From contig JAFQAN010000023.1 in NCBI GenBank assembly GCA_017416915.1, positions 62,001 through 126,000 of the forward strand: 64,000 nt of DNA, in the 5' to 3' direction. Both the position numbers and the translations under genes were made by a program. This document shows positions 53,427 to 62,457 of the stretch, piece by piece (positions within the stretch are counted from its first letter, which is position 1; each line of letters starts with the position of its first letter). The stretch is from Alistipes sp. GTDB taxonomy: Bacteria > Bacteroidota > Bacteroidia > Bacteroidales > Rikenellaceae. The notes under the pieces were generated by a model that had not been told where the DNA came from, did no database searches, and saw only the letters and a list, made by a program, of their open reading frames with translations.

Positions 53427-53540
53427 ATCCCAAGGTGTCTGGCATAACCTAACGGCAGAATAACCGAAAGCCCGCGCTATTGCGCGAGCATATCAGCAAT
53501 ATTCCTACCGTTATCCATCAAGCTGCCAGACTTTTGGGAT
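53427..53540. repeat. Second type of palindrome
   Basis: About 114 bp. Left arm ATCCCAAGGTGTCTGGCA, with TAACGGCAGAA, is answered by TGCCAGACTTTTGGGAT at the right end and TTCCTACCGTTA inside. The apex GCGC-TATT-GCGC is perfect. The sequence is unrelated to the stop-codon palindromes. A TATCTTTG element facing it lies at 53636-53629. Confidence 0.75.
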
Positions 53541-53725
53541 TGTAGAATATAGCTAAAATGCTAATCAGTATGTGTCAATAACTTATAAATGCATCATAGG
53601 CATATTACATTTATCACTAATGTTTAGACAAAGATACGCATTTTTTTTGAAAGAATAACTATTTTGTGAGTTTGTAGAAAAAAGCGCCACAAACAATAGG
53701 ATGATAGTCCGCACTTAGGGATGAG
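53541..53725. other. AT-rich spacer
   Basis: No ORF. It holds one leftward promoter-like TATCTTTG (53636-53629) without a convincing -33 box. Confidence 0.5.
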
Positions 53726-53727
53726 GC

Positions 53728-53821
53728 AATTACGGGACGACGGGACTGCGAGACCCGCTAAAAACACAGGCATTCTCAGTCGTTCCCAATCATTCTCAGC
53801 TGTGCGTGGCCGTGCGTGGCC
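53728..53821 (-). repeat. Repeat cassette (copy at the yidD end)
   Basis: 8-bp units (GGGACGAC, GGGACTGC, GAGACCCG), then AAAAACACAGGCATTCTCAG, CGTTCCCAAT, CATTCTCAG and GTGCGTGGCC twice, leading directly into the palindrome. Confidence 0.8.
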
Positions 53822-53949
53822 GCTTGGTGTGAGAGTGGTGCAGATGTGGTGCCAAGTCGAAGTTTGGCTGGATGGGGGTGTACTTGCGCGTACATCCCCA
53901 TTCAGACGAACGAGCTTGGTGCCGCAGATGCGCCGCTATCACGCCAAGC
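53822..53949 (-). repeat. 3'-end palindrome at the yidD end
   Basis: About 128 bp, ends GCTTGGTGTGAG / CTATCACGCCAAGC, and apex GGGGGTGTAC-TTGCGC-GTACATCCCC. It ends 11 nt from the yidD stop, which is the end of a roughly ten-gene operon. Confidence 0.88.
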
Positions 53950-53960
53950 TCAACAATAGA

Positions 53961-54221
53961 TTACGGCACGGGATCATACCCCGACCCACCCCACGGATGA
54001 CATCGGAGTAGGCGACGTATCGTTAGATATAGACCCTTTATTGGACCGTGCTTGCGCAACGCCTCGATAGCATACTGCGAACAGGTAGGCGTAAAACGAC
54101 ACGAGGGCGGCTTCAACGGCGATATACACAGCTGATAGAAGCGAACAAGCAGTATTAAGGGATAGGCAACAACACGCTTAATAGCGCGATAGCAACTCTG
54201 CCAAAACTCGCTCGACGGCAT
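53961..54221 (-). CDS. yidD: Membrane protein insertion efficiency factor
   Basis: From the ATG at 54221 the product is 86 residues and fits Yid[40 protein letters not shown], then [17 protein letters not shown] with the conserved cysteines. A longer reading (to 54482) is only rnpA out of frame. It overlaps the 3' end of rnpA by 44 nt, the classical arrangement, and helps membrane insertion near YidC. Confidence 0.93.
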   Translation of the reverse strand: MPSSEFWQSCYRAIKRVVAYPLILLVRFYQLCISPLKPPSCRFTPTCSQYAIEALRKHGPIKGLYLTIRRLLRCHPWGGSGYDPVP

Positions 54222-54552
54222 TTTCGATAGTCTTATATGGTAGGACCTCCTTAGACGAGTAGATGAACGCCACATCCATAGAGATACCACGCTCCGCAAC
54301 ACGCTCCTGCAACGACTGCTTATGCAGACGGTACGCCTCCTTGGTGCGGCGGCGTAGCACGTTGCGCCTATTTGCGCGCTTGTGGTATCGCTTTGGTACC
54401 GAACACAACACCTCAACAGATGGGGCGCCCTGCTCGACATAGACGATATATCGGAATGGGTAGGCAAAGCCCGCATCGCCATCGGTAAAGAGGCGACGGA
54501 TGGCCGTGAGCGAACGTAGGCGCTCGGCAGAGGGCAACCCGTTGGGCTTCAT
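54178..54552 (-). CDS. rnpA: Ribonuclease P protein component
   Basis: The 124-residue basic protein has the RNR motif region [20 protein letters not shown] and KEAYRL. It binds RNase P RNA for 5' tRNA maturation. rpmH, its usual neighbour, is not present; instead hemD precedes it by 2 nt and yidD overlaps its end. Confidence 0.94.
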   Translation of the reverse strand: MKPNGLPSAERLRSLTAIRRLFTDGDAGFAYPFRYIVYVEQGAPSVEVLCSVPKRYHKRANRRNVLRRRTKEAYRLHKQSLQERVAERGISMDVAFIYSSKEVLPYKTIENAVERVLAELLSRY

Positions 54553-54554
54553 CG

Positions 54555-55412
54555 TTATAGACTCTTCTTAGTGGTGCGTGTGCGTGTCTTCTTCTGCAAC
54601 TTGGTCTGCTGCGCGCGGATAAACTCCTCCTTTTCGAGGTTCTCCTTAATCTCCACATCTGCAATAGCCTCTCCCTCAGCAACCCGACGGCAGTATATAT
54701 CAAGCGCCTTAGCCATAGAGGGGGCTACGGGCGAGGGTGCTGACGCCTTAACCTTGAAGCCAGCATTGATGGCGGCACTCAGCGTCGCCTCACCGAAGGT
54801 GGCGACAACGGGGAGCTTCTCGACATCGAAGTTATCGACCAACGCCTTAACATCCGAGGGCGAATAGAGGGCGATGATGTCGTAATCAGAGGGGTTAAGC
54901 TCCTTAACATCAGCGGCTACGGTACGTGCAAAGACCACGGGGGTACATTTGAGCTTCAACTTCGAAAGGGTCTCGGGAAGTTCGGGCTTGTAAGGCTCCG
55001 TGAGAGCTAACATAAACTTCTCGTCCTTATGCTTCACGATAAGCTCCAAGAGTGAGTTGAACGTGCCATCGGCAAACGAAATCTTACGCTTGCGATATAC
55101 GATATACTTCTGCAAATAGAGCGCAACAGCCTCCGTATTACAGATATACTTCATTGTCTCGGGGACCGTAATACGAGCCTCCTCGCAGATGCGGAAGAAG
55201 CTGTCGATGGTCGTACGCGACGAGAAAATCATCGTCGTATGGTCCAAAATTTCGGTACGCTGAGCGCGGAACTCTTTGAGCGTTACACCTACAACACGTA
55301 TCAGAGGCTTATAGTCTATCTCGACGCCATACTTCTCGGGAAGCTCGTGAAAGGGAGACTTTTCAATAACAGCCGGGCGGGGCTGCGACACTAAAATTTT
55401 AGTTACTTCCAA
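54555..55412 (-). CDS. hemD: Uroporphyrinogen-III synthase (HemD-like)
   Basis: The 285-residue product fits the HemD fold: KILVSQPRPA at the start, a region IFSSRTTIDSFF, and YDIIALYSPSDVKALVDNF, followed by VATFGEATLSAAINAG. A basic and charged tail (KTRTRTTKKSL) is appended. HemD closes and inverts the D ring of hydroxymethylbilane. Sequence conservation is low in this family, but the position between DUF4271 and rnpA is one I recognise from Bacteroidetes. No other hem gene is here. Confidence 0.85.
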   Translation of the reverse strand: MEVTKILVSQPRPAVIEKSPFHELPEKYGVEIDYKPLIRVVGVTLKEFRAQRTEILDHTTMIFSSRTTIDSFFRICEEARITVPETMKYICNTEAVALYLQKYIVYRKRKISFADGTFNSLLELIVKHKDEKFMLALTEPYKPELPETLSKLKLKCTPVVFARTVAADVKELNPSDYDIIALYSPSDVKALVDNFDVEKLPVVATFGEATLSAAINAGFKVKASAPSPVAPSMAKALDIYCRRVAEGEAIADVEIKENLEKEEFIRAQQTKLQKKTRTRTTKKSL

Positions 55413-55551
55413 TGCTTTCTATGTTTTATTCTATTATTCGCTCACAACGCAGAGGCTATGCCACTTACATCACGACAAGCAACACGCAAGCCCTCATGCA
55501 ACCTACACACACTTCGCTACCACCTACTAATCAACTACTTACGCCGCATCT

Positions 55552-56448
55552 CTATCCCACTTGCTGAGGCAACAACGTTATCAAAAAGCTCAAAGGCAGC
55601 AAAATTGCGCCGCAAAGGTACAAAATCAAATACAAAAATGGAATTTTTTTCTCAATAAAGAACACAAAAATATCCTTTAAGTATATAATTAGCAGTAAAG
55701 AACAGCCCACAATAAGGATATGTGTCCACATCGCAAAGCTATCAGCGGGGGCTACCAGCCAACACGCGACAAGCGGGAAGAGTGCCACCACGCTACGCAC
55801 AAAGTTCATCACCGAGAGACTTGCCAACTCATTGATTGTTGTGGACATAGTGAGCCACTCGACAATCTTATGAAGGGCATATTGCCACGCTATGACCACA
55901 ACGACCAAAAGTAGCGCTATGAGCGGGGCGTAGCTAACAACCCCACTACCGAGCTGCTCGGCGACATCTGCCGAGAGGAGACAATCGACGCTGCGCACAC
56001 CAACGAGCGCCACGGCGACAATGCCTATAAGTATTGCGAAGCTCTTGAAGTACGACAGAGGCAGCTCGCCGCGCTCATTTGCCAAGCGTTGCTCATCGCG
56101 TCCACCCGCCAGACCGAGGACCATAGCCGAGGCGAAGCCCCACGACCGCCACAACATAGCCACATAGGCGATAAAGGTCAGCATCACAAGAAGTTGCGAT
56201 AGCCAGCCACCGATCAGAAGAGGCGTCGTAGCGTCGCTTAGCACCGTAGCGCTATCCACAAGTGAGCCACTACCGAGCTGCGACCCCGCACCAAAGAGCT
56301 GGTCGCTACTACCCTCCATATAGCCTCCCGAGGCTGCCACCTCGCCCGAAGAGAGCTGCGAGCCACGACCAAAGAGTGCCGAGGAGCTTGCCACGTGGTA
56401 GCCCATAGACCTATATAGCTCTACTAACTCGCTACTCATCGTCGCCAC
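55552..56448 (-). CDS. DUF4271 membrane protein
   Basis: The 298-residue product has a polar N-terminus of about 75 residues with GRGSQLSSGE and GAGSQLGSGS repeats. Six to seven transmembrane helices follow. The repeated motif (FGRGSQLSSG, FGAGSQLGSG) appears twice within 30 residues. DUF4271 is usually next to hemD in Bacteroidetes; its function is unknown. It overlaps the histidine kinase gene by 17 nt. The 139-bp gap to hemD holds no ORF I trust. Confidence 0.82.
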   Translation of the reverse strand: MATMSSELVELYRSMGYHVASSSALFGRGSQLSSGEVAASGGYMEGSSDQLFGAGSQLGSGSLVDSATVLSDATTPLLIGGWLSQLLVMLTFIAYVAMLWRSWGFASAMVLGLAGGRDEQRLANERGELPLSYFKSFAILIGIVAVALVGVRSVDCLLSADVAEQLGSGVVSYAPLIALLLVVVVIAWQYALHKIVEWLTMSTTINELASLSVMNFVRSVVALFPLVACWLVAPADSFAMWTHILIVGCSLLLIIYLKDIFVFFIEKKIPFLYLILYLCGAILLPLSFLITLLPQQVG

Positions 56449-57664
56449 GTTTTAGTGTTACACGTATTGTTGTACCCTTGCCCATCTCGGAGCGGACGAC
56501 GGCAATCTTACCCTTGTGGTACTCCTCGATGATACGGCGCGAGAGCGATAGTCCCAGACCCCAGCCGCGCGTCTTTGTGGTAAAGCCTGGCTCAAAGATG
56601 CGTGTCCAATTGCTCTTGGCGATGCCCTTGCCCGTATCGCTAACCTCGACATATACTGTCTTGCCGCTCTCGCCTACCACCACATCAATAGAGCCTTGAC
56701 CCTGCAACGCGTCGAGTGAGTTTTTCATCAAATTCTCGATGACCCACTCGAAGAGTGCCGCATTTATCGCAACGCTGATGGGAGCCATCGCCAGACCATT
56801 GTACGTGAGTGTTACGTTGCGCGGTATGCGACGACGGAAGTACATCACCGTATCGCCCACCACCTCGTTGATATTCATCAGCGTAAGCTGTGTCTCAGAG
56901 CCAATCTTCGAGAAGCGATCGACAATCTTCATCAAGTGCGCCAGGTCCTTCGACATCTCATCTACGGCCATCTTATCGACGGGCTGACTACGCAGATACT
57001 CCAACCAGCCAAGCAGCGACGATGTGGGGGTGCCGAGCTGGTGTGCTGTCTCCTTTGCCAAGCCCACCCAGACGCGATTCTGCTCGTTCTGCTTGGTCGA
57101 AGATATGGCGATATAGACAAAAATGGCGAAGATGATGATGATGACAAGCTGCACATAGGGGAATAGCGCAAGCGCCTCGCTATGGGCGCTCGACACAAGA
57201 TTTGAGTAGTCCGTCGTGCCGAAGTAGATGGTAAATGTCGGATGCATCATACCCTTATTTACCGATATGGGCTTGTTATGCTCACTCATACGCAGTATCT
57301 CGCTACGTAGGAGGTCGCGATTCTCGACAATCTCGTCGGGGAGGTTTGTTACCCACACGTTCAGTCGCTCGTCGGCGATGATAAGAGGCACGTTGGTATG
57401 CTCGGCGAGCTTATCGAGCAACTCGGGGTTATAGACCATCTGTCCGCCGATGTTCGTCGAGCGCAGAATATCCTCCCACATCTCGACATTGTTGCGCTCC
57501 GTCTCGCGTAGCTGGCGTATAGCCTCCTCGTCCTCGTGCTTCATACTCGTCGATACACTCCACGTATAGCACACCGACAGCACCGCAAGGATGACACCTA
57601 CGATGATGACGATGGTACGTCCACGTGTCGATAGTATGCGACTATGTATGCTCGGTAACTTCAT
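56432..57664 (-). CDS. Sensor histidine kinase
   Basis: The 410-residue product has two membrane helices (about 17-38 and 168-188) enclosing a 130-residue extracytoplasmic sensor. The phospho-acceptor His208 lies in KETAHQLGTPTSSLLGW, a variant H-box, and the ATPase has an N box (NLMKNSLDAL), DTGKGI and GLGLSLSRRI. No response regulator is adjacent, so it is an orphan. It lies in the middle of an operon with envelope genes, suggesting an envelope signal. Confidence 0.9.
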   Translation of the reverse strand: MKLPSIHSRILSTRGRTIVIIVGVILAVLSVCYTWSVSTSMKHEDEEAIRQLRETERNNVEMWEDILRSTNIGGQMVYNPELLDKLAEHTNVPLIIADERLNVWVTNLPDEIVENRDLLRSEILRMSEHNKPISVNKGMMHPTFTIYFGTTDYSNLVSSAHSEALALFPYVQLVIIIIFAIFVYIAISSTKQNEQNRVWVGLAKETAHQLGTPTSSLLGWLEYLRSQPVDKMAVDEMSKDLAHLMKIVDRFSKIGSETQLTLMNINEVVGDTVMYFRRRIPRNVTLTYNGLAMAPISVAINAALFEWVIENLMKNSLDALQGQGSIDVVVGESGKTVYVEVSDTGKGIAKSNWTRIFEPGFTTKTRGWGLGLSLSRRIIEEYHKGKIAVVRSEMGKGTTIRVTLKRGDDE

Positions 57665-57675
57665 CCTTTCAGGGC

Positions 57676-59379
57676 TTAGTGCATTTCGAGATTCTGCTCG
57701 CGTAGTATGCGGCGGTACTCCTCGTCGTTGAGTAGCAACTCGACTGCCTGCTCTATGGTGGGGTCGGTTACTGCGGCGTGCTCCACAGCACCCTCGTTAT
57801 AGGCGTAGCGCAGCAGCAGCTCCGAGGTGAGCATCTGCTCAATCTCGTTGCGGTAGCTCTCCATATTCGACATCTTATCGTCCTTGACCAGCGAGCGGAA
57901 GCGGTCGAGGGTCTCGCCCAACGCCTCATCATAGCGGTCGTTCTCAACAGCCTTCTCCAAGCTACGTAGCGCAATACGTGTCTCCGACTCGTAGGGTACA
58001 TCCTTCTGCTCGATGAAGCGGACGAAGTCGTCATACTCCTCGTCGGTAAGGGCGAAACTACGCACGTCAATCATGCGGTCGTGGTTACGGCGCATATACC
58101 CATCAGCCCAATCCTCCATAAAGCCCAAGGCGTAGAGCGTGAAGGCGAAGCGGCTGACATACTGAGGCTCAATCTTAACATCTGGAACGATGCCACCACC
58201 ATCATATACCTTGCGACCGCCACGCGTCCTATACTCCTTAATCAACGAGTCGGGGACCGACTGTACGCTGCCGTCGCCATTACGCTTCGAGTAGTTGAGT
58301 GCCTGTATGCAGCGTCCCGAGGGTATGTAGTACTTCGCAGTAGTGTATTTGAGGTAGGTGTTATAGCCCAAGTGGCGCGTACCCTGCACCAAACCCTTGC
58401 CATAGGTGCGCTGACCCATAACCACGGCACGGTCTTTATCCTGCAATGCGCCCGCCAAAATCTCGGCTGCCGACGCCGACGAGCCATTTACAAGCACCAC
58501 GATAGGTATATTCTCGGCAAGTGGAGCATGAGACGTGTCGAAGTGGCGTAGCGACGACGAGTCGCGACCCATAATCGACACCACCCTCTCGCCACGCGGC
58601 ACAAAGAGCGACACTATATCTACCGCCTCCTGCATCACGCCACCACCATTGGAGCGGTAGTCGAGGACGATACCTCGAAGCGAGTCCTGCTGCATAAGCG
58701 TTTCGAGGGCGCGACGCACCTCACCATAGCTGCCATCTATAAAGTCGTTGTGGCATATATAGCCGATGCCATCACGCAAGATGCCCGCGTAAGGCACGCT
58801 GGGGATAGATATACGGCGACGCACAAGGCGCAACGTATCGAGCGAAGCATCCAAGTTACGCTCCACGACAACCTCAACCTCTGTCTCAGGGTCGCCTTTG
58901 AGGCGGCTGCTGATGTCCGAGACATCTACACCACGCATACTCTCGCCGTCAATAGCGATAATCTTATCGCCAATGCGCACACCCGCCTCATCTGCGGGCG
59001 AGCCTTTGTAGGGCTGCGCAAAGATGACGTAGTCGCCCTTCTTGCGTATAAGCGAGCCTACACCAGCATACTTGCCCGTGGTGTGCATCTCGAACGACTT
59101 CATAGACTCCTCCGAGAGGTACTCCGAATAGGGGTCGGTGGCATTAACCATCCCCAGAGCCGCCTTGTCGAGCAGCGCATCTGCCGACACCTCATCGACA
59201 TAGCCCGTCTCAAACTCCCGCATTATGTTCGCCAATATCTCGGTGGCACGACCAAGCTCGAAATCTGCCGCCACACGCCTCTGCTGCGCACTGAGGGGCA
59301 GAGCGACCGACAGCAGCACGACCGCAACTGCCACAAAGCGACACGAGGCAGTGTATATGTTTGATTTTCTACTCTTCAT
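57676..59379 (-). CDS. S41 family C-terminal processing peptidase
   Basis: The 567-residue product has a signal peptide, a PDZ domain (about 95-175) and the S41 catalytic region with NGSSASAAEILAGAL (Ser nucleophile) and GQRTYGKGLVQ (Lys). A 120-residue C-terminal helical extension follows. It cleaves periplasmic proteins or tails, like CtpA/Prc. It overlaps the preceding membrane-protein gene by 11 nt and is followed by the histidine kinase 11 nt on. Confidence 0.92.
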   Translation of the reverse strand: MKSRKSNIYTASCRFVAVAVVLLSVALPLSAQQRRVAADFELGRATEILANIMREFETGYVDEVSADALLDKAALGMVNATDPYSEYLSEESMKSFEMHTTGKYAGVGSLIRKKGDYVIFAQPYKGSPADEAGVRIGDKIIAIDGESMRGVDVSDISSRLKGDPETEVEVVVERNLDASLDTLRLVRRRISIPSVPYAGILRDGIGYICHNDFIDGSYGEVRRALETLMQQDSLRGIVLDYRSNGGGVMQEAVDIVSLFVPRGERVVSIMGRDSSSLRHFDTSHAPLAENIPIVVLVNGSSASAAEILAGALQDKDRAVVMGQRTYGKGLVQGTRHLGYNTYLKYTTAKYYIPSGRCIQALNYSKRNGDGSVQSVPDSLIKEYRTRGGRKVYDGGGIVPDVKIEPQYVSRFAFTLYALGFMEDWADGYMRRNHDRMIDVRSFALTDEEYDDFVRFIEQKDVPYESETRIALRSLEKAVENDRYDEALGETLDRFRSLVKDDKMSNMESYRNEIEQMLTSELLLRYAYNEGAVEHAAVTDPTIEQAVELLLNDEEYRRILREQNLEMH

Positions 59380-59854
59380 AACGACTATTGTGTTTGTAGG
59401 CTTTCAGCTGGTAGGCAACACGCGCCACCGTACGGCGCAAACCTACAAGCTCGATGCCATTCGCCGTGGTATGCACCTCGATAGTATCCTCGCCCATAAG
59501 TAGCAATCGGCGCAACGGACTCTCGGCTCGATAGAGCTTGACGCCATCACGCTCGCCCACCGCCTTAAAGCCATAGAGCTGCATGGCGTTGAATAGGCGC
59601 ACATCATCCTTCTCGGCATCAAAACCCTCGATATGGCTACGCATAAAGCCAAAGAGAGGATAGAGTGCCGCCAAGACGACAAAGGCGATAACCATCCATA
59701 CGCCCATCGACGTTTGCAGTTGTGCCTCAATCTGTCGCCACGGATGCACCGACAATTCCGACATATCTGCAAGATAGACTATCCATACCAAGCCTACATA
59801 CAGAACGCACAGAAGCACCAAATATTTTAGCGAACGAACAATGTGTTTTTTCAT
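59369..59854 (-). CDS. Two-helix membrane protein, unknown function
   Basis: The 161-residue product has hydrophobic helices at about 8-28 and 51-71, then a soluble C-terminal domain of about 85 residues (GFKAVGERDGVKLYRAESPL) with no known motif. Family not recognised. It sits between ispH and the S41 protease in the same operon and overlaps the latter by 11 nt. Confidence 0.75.
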   Translation of the reverse strand: MKKHIVRSLKYLVLLCVLYVGLVWIVYLADMSELSVHPWRQIEAQLQTSMGVWMVIAFVVLAALYPLFGFMRSHIEGFDAEKDDVRLFNAMQLYGFKAVGERDGVKLYRAESPLRRLLLMGEDTIEVHTTANGIELVGLRRTVARVAYQLKAYKHNSRYEE

Positions 59855-59900
59855 ATCCTCGAAATATTAAGGGTGTTATACTCTATTTTGGGAGGCTATC

Positions 59901-60773
59901 TTACTGCTTATCGTTATGAATAGCCGTAATAGCCTCTGCGACCTCCTCCATAAGCCAGCGCGGCGTAGATGTGGCACCACAGATGCCCACACTCTCCACA
60001 TCCTCGAACCACGAAGCATCCAACTCCGATGCCTCCTCGATATTATATGCGCGGGGGTTGGCACGGCGACATACATCGTAGAGTACACGACCATTCGACG
60101 ACTTACGACCACATACAAATACCACTACATCGACACTCTCGGCAAACTCCATAAGCCCCTTCTCGCGTCCCGCCACACGCCTACATATCGTGTCGTCGAG
60201 CGTAACACGCTCCTCACCCGCACGACGCACTATCTCCTCGCCCAAGCGGTTGAAGAGGTCGATACTCTGCGTCGTCTGCGAGAGAAAGTAGATGGGACGC
60301 GTGAAGTCGATAAGCGAGAGGTCTGCCTCGCTCTCTATAACCGTAACGTCGTCATCGACCTGTCCCGTGAGACCTACCACCTCGGCGTGTCCTCGCTTGC
60401 CTAAGAGTACAACGCTGCCGCCCACCTTCTGCATCGCCATATAGGCGTCGCGCACCTTGCGTTGCAGGCGCGCCACAACAGGACACGTAGCGTCGATAAC
60501 CGAGATGCCTAACTCCTTAGCACGGCTGTATGTACGCGGCGGCTCGCCGTGAGCGCGTATGAGCATCGTGCGTCCCGCCAACTGCGGCATATCGTCGTGC
60601 GTAACGGTGCGTAGCCCCAAGCGCTCCAAGCGCTGCACCTCGACACGGTTGTGGACAATATCGCCCAACGACGACACCTCTCCAACACGTTGCAGTGCCG
60701 CCTCCGCCTCGCCTATGGCGCGTACTACACCGAAGCAAAAGCCCGAATTATCATCTATCGTAACTCGCATCAT
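59901..60773 (-). CDS. ispH: 4-hydroxy-3-methylbut-2-enyl diphosphate reductase
   Basis: The 290-residue product has the three iron-sulfur cysteines Cys13 (SGFCFGV), Cys97 (DATCPVV) and Cys197 (DDTICRR), plus GHAEVVGLTGQ and GATSTPRWLMEEV. It makes IPP and DMAPP in the last step of the MEP pathway, feeding the polyprenyl synthase at 4.9 kb. It overlaps cmk by one base. Confidence 0.96.
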   Translation of the reverse strand: MMRVTIDDNSGFCFGVVRAIGEAEAALQRVGEVSSLGDIVHNRVEVQRLERLGLRTVTHDDMPQLAGRTMLIRAHGEPPRTYSRAKELGISVIDATCPVVARLQRKVRDAYMAMQKVGGSVVLLGKRGHAEVVGLTGQVDDDVTVIESEADLSLIDFTRPIYFLSQTTQSIDLFNRLGEEIVRRAGEERVTLDDTICRRVAGREKGLMEFAESVDVVVFVCGRKSSNGRVLYDVCRRANPRAYNIEEASELDASWFEDVESVGICGATSTPRWLMEEVAEAITAIHNDKQ

Positions 60774-61468
60774 TAACGGCTTATTACCTCGTTATAACGC
60801 TCCATAAACCACGCCATCTGCTCCTCGACACTCATCTGCGAGTTATCCAAGACAATGGCATCATCGGCCTTACGCAACGGCGATATGGCACGTGTCATAT
60901 CCGCCTCATCGCGCGACACTACATTCTCGTAAATCTGCTCCAAGGTTACCTTATCGCCCTTGGCGGTAAGCTCCTTAAAGCGGCGCTCGGCACGTACCAT
61001 CGGGTCGGCGGTCATATATATCTTCAACTCAGCCTCGGGGAAGACCACCGTACCAATATCGCGGCCATCCATCACCACGCCACGCTTCAAGCCCATCTGC
61101 TGCTGCATAGCTACCAACTTACGGCGTACCGCCGCGATAGAGCTGACGGCACTCACACAGTTGCTGACCTCGATGGTGCGTATCTTGCCCTCGACCAGGT
61201 CGCCATTGACATATATGTCGCTGGCGCCGCGCTGCGGATTGAATCGAAAATCTATGTTTATATGGTCGAGCATCGCCTCAACGGCTGCCTCATCAACCAT
61301 ACCCGAGCAAATTGCACCATGCTCCAAAGCGTAGAGCGTTACGGCACGATACATCGCCCCCGTGTCGATAAAGATATAACCTAAGCGGGCTGCTATCGCC
61401 TTGGCGAACGTACTCTTACCACACGACGAATGACCGTCGATAGCGATTATAATTCTCTTGTTGTCCAT
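60773..61468 (-). CDS. cmk: Cytidylate kinase
   Basis: The 231-residue product has the P-loop DGHSSCGKST (11-20), FIDTGAMYRAVTLYAL, the CMP-binding RDIGTVVFPEA and a lid region with DEADMTR. It phosphorylates CMP and dCMP. It overlaps ispH by one base; cmk-ispH adjacency is common in Bacteroidetes. Confidence 0.95.
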   Translation of the reverse strand: MDNKRIIIAIDGHSSCGKSTFAKAIAARLGYIFIDTGAMYRAVTLYALEHGAICSGMVDEAAVEAMLDHINIDFRFNPQRGASDIYVNGDLVEGKIRTIEVSNCVSAVSSIAAVRRKLVAMQQQMGLKRGVVMDGRDIGTVVFPEAELKIYMTADPMVRAERRFKELTAKGDKVTLEQIYENVVSRDEADMTRAISPLRKADDAIVLDNSQMSVEEQMAWFMERYNEVISR

Positions 61469-61475
61469 TATGTCG

Positions 61476-62279
61476 TTAGATTAATACCGAGAGGAGTGTA
61501 TAGAGTCCCAAAACTCCAATGACAACCCCCGCAACGTGGTTTATCGTGAGCATATGTCGCGGACGGAAGCCACGGCGGAAGAGGTTGATAAGGAATGTGA
61601 GCGCCGCCCACCATATCACAGCACCAAGCAGGAAGCCCGCGATGATAAGTGCGTTACGCACCATATTGCTAATCTTCGATGGTGTAGTATGCACTACTGT
61701 AACCATCTTCGTATCTGGCTCTTCGACCGTCTGGGGGGCATCCTCACCATAGTTAAGCAGCGCCTCATCGCCACCACTAATCTCCGTCTTCTCGGCGGGA
61801 GGTACCACAGCTTCGGTCTGCACCTCGGTAACGACATCGCCCGATAGGTCGATGTTGAACATAGTGAAGAATGCCAAGATATAGGGGATGATAACTACGA
61901 AGTTGGCGAGTGTAAAGCCAAACATCGAGACGAAGTCCTGCCAAAGGTTGGTCTTGCCAGCGCGATTTTTGCGAATCTGCGGCACAGGGTTTTTGAAGAA
62001 GATAAAGACGCCGACGATGACTACAAACACTCCACCACATATCTGTATGACGGTATTGTACTCGTCGATATAGCTCTTCAACAGGGCATATACTGTAAAA
62101 GAGAGTATGGCGAGGATGGTATCGGCACACGCCACACCCAAACCCGACATCAACCCCGATATATGACCCTTACTCAGAGTGCGTTGTATGCACAGCACCG
62201 CCACAGGACCCACGGTCACCGACGAGGCCAAACCTACGCATATTCCTCCGAAGAGTATCTGTAAAATCTCTACAAACAT
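61476..62279 (-). CDS. LysE family transporter with an acidic insert
   Basis: The 267-residue product has the LysE N-terminus (GGICVGLASSVTVGPVAVLC), with helices near 5-28, 42-68, 76-96, 122-141, 208-232 and 245-265. Unlike common LysE proteins, an insert of about 65 residues (142-206) rich in Glu and Thr lies between helices 4 and 5. Members export amino acids or metabolites. It appears to head the long leftward operon; a TATCTTTG element (62351-62344) is 65 nt upstream. Confidence 0.82.
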   Translation of the reverse strand: MFVEILQILFGGICVGLASSVTVGPVAVLCIQRTLSKGHISGLMSGLGVACADTILAILSFTVYALLKSYIDEYNTVIQICGGVFVVIVGVFIFFKNPVPQIRKNRAGKTNLWQDFVSMFGFTLANFVVIIPYILAFFTMFNIDLSGDVVTEVQTEAVVPPAEKTEISGGDEALLNYGEDAPQTVEEPDTKMVTVVHTTPSKISNMVRNALIIAGFLLGAVIWWAALTFLINLFRRGFRPRHMLTINHVAGVVIGVLGLYTLLSVLI

Positions 62280-62343
62280 CGTTTTACTATTATGTCATTC
62301 GCAACGCTCAAAACAACATCAGCGGCACACGACATACTCGGTG

Positions 62344-62351
62344 CAAAGATA
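62344..62351 (-). promoter_or_regulatory. -7 element for the lysE-like/cmk/ispH operon
   Basis: TATCTTTG read leftward; no clear -33 box is seen. Confidence 0.5.
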
Positions 62352-62392
62352 CAATCTTTTTGGCAGAAAATTACTATGTCCGTTGCGATTAT

Positions 62393-62423
62393 TTTGCCAT
62401 ACACAATATTTTGTGTAACTTTA
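62393..62423 (+). promoter_or_regulatory. Promoter for the DUF3467 gene
   Basis: TTTG (62393-62396), 19 bp, then TAACTTTA (62416-62423), one mismatch from consensus; leader about 28 nt. Confidence 0.65.
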
Positions 62424-62457
62424 CGCTATAATTTGAAAACTAATAAAATTTTTAGCT

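Noticed and set aside
53427..53540. Second palindrome as an rRNA or tRNA fragment
   Set aside because: No cloverleaf, no T-loop or anticodon features; it folds as a single long hairpin.
54222..54482. Long version of yidD (173 codons)
   Set aside because: The first 87 codons are rnpA in another frame; YidD proteins are about 85 residues.
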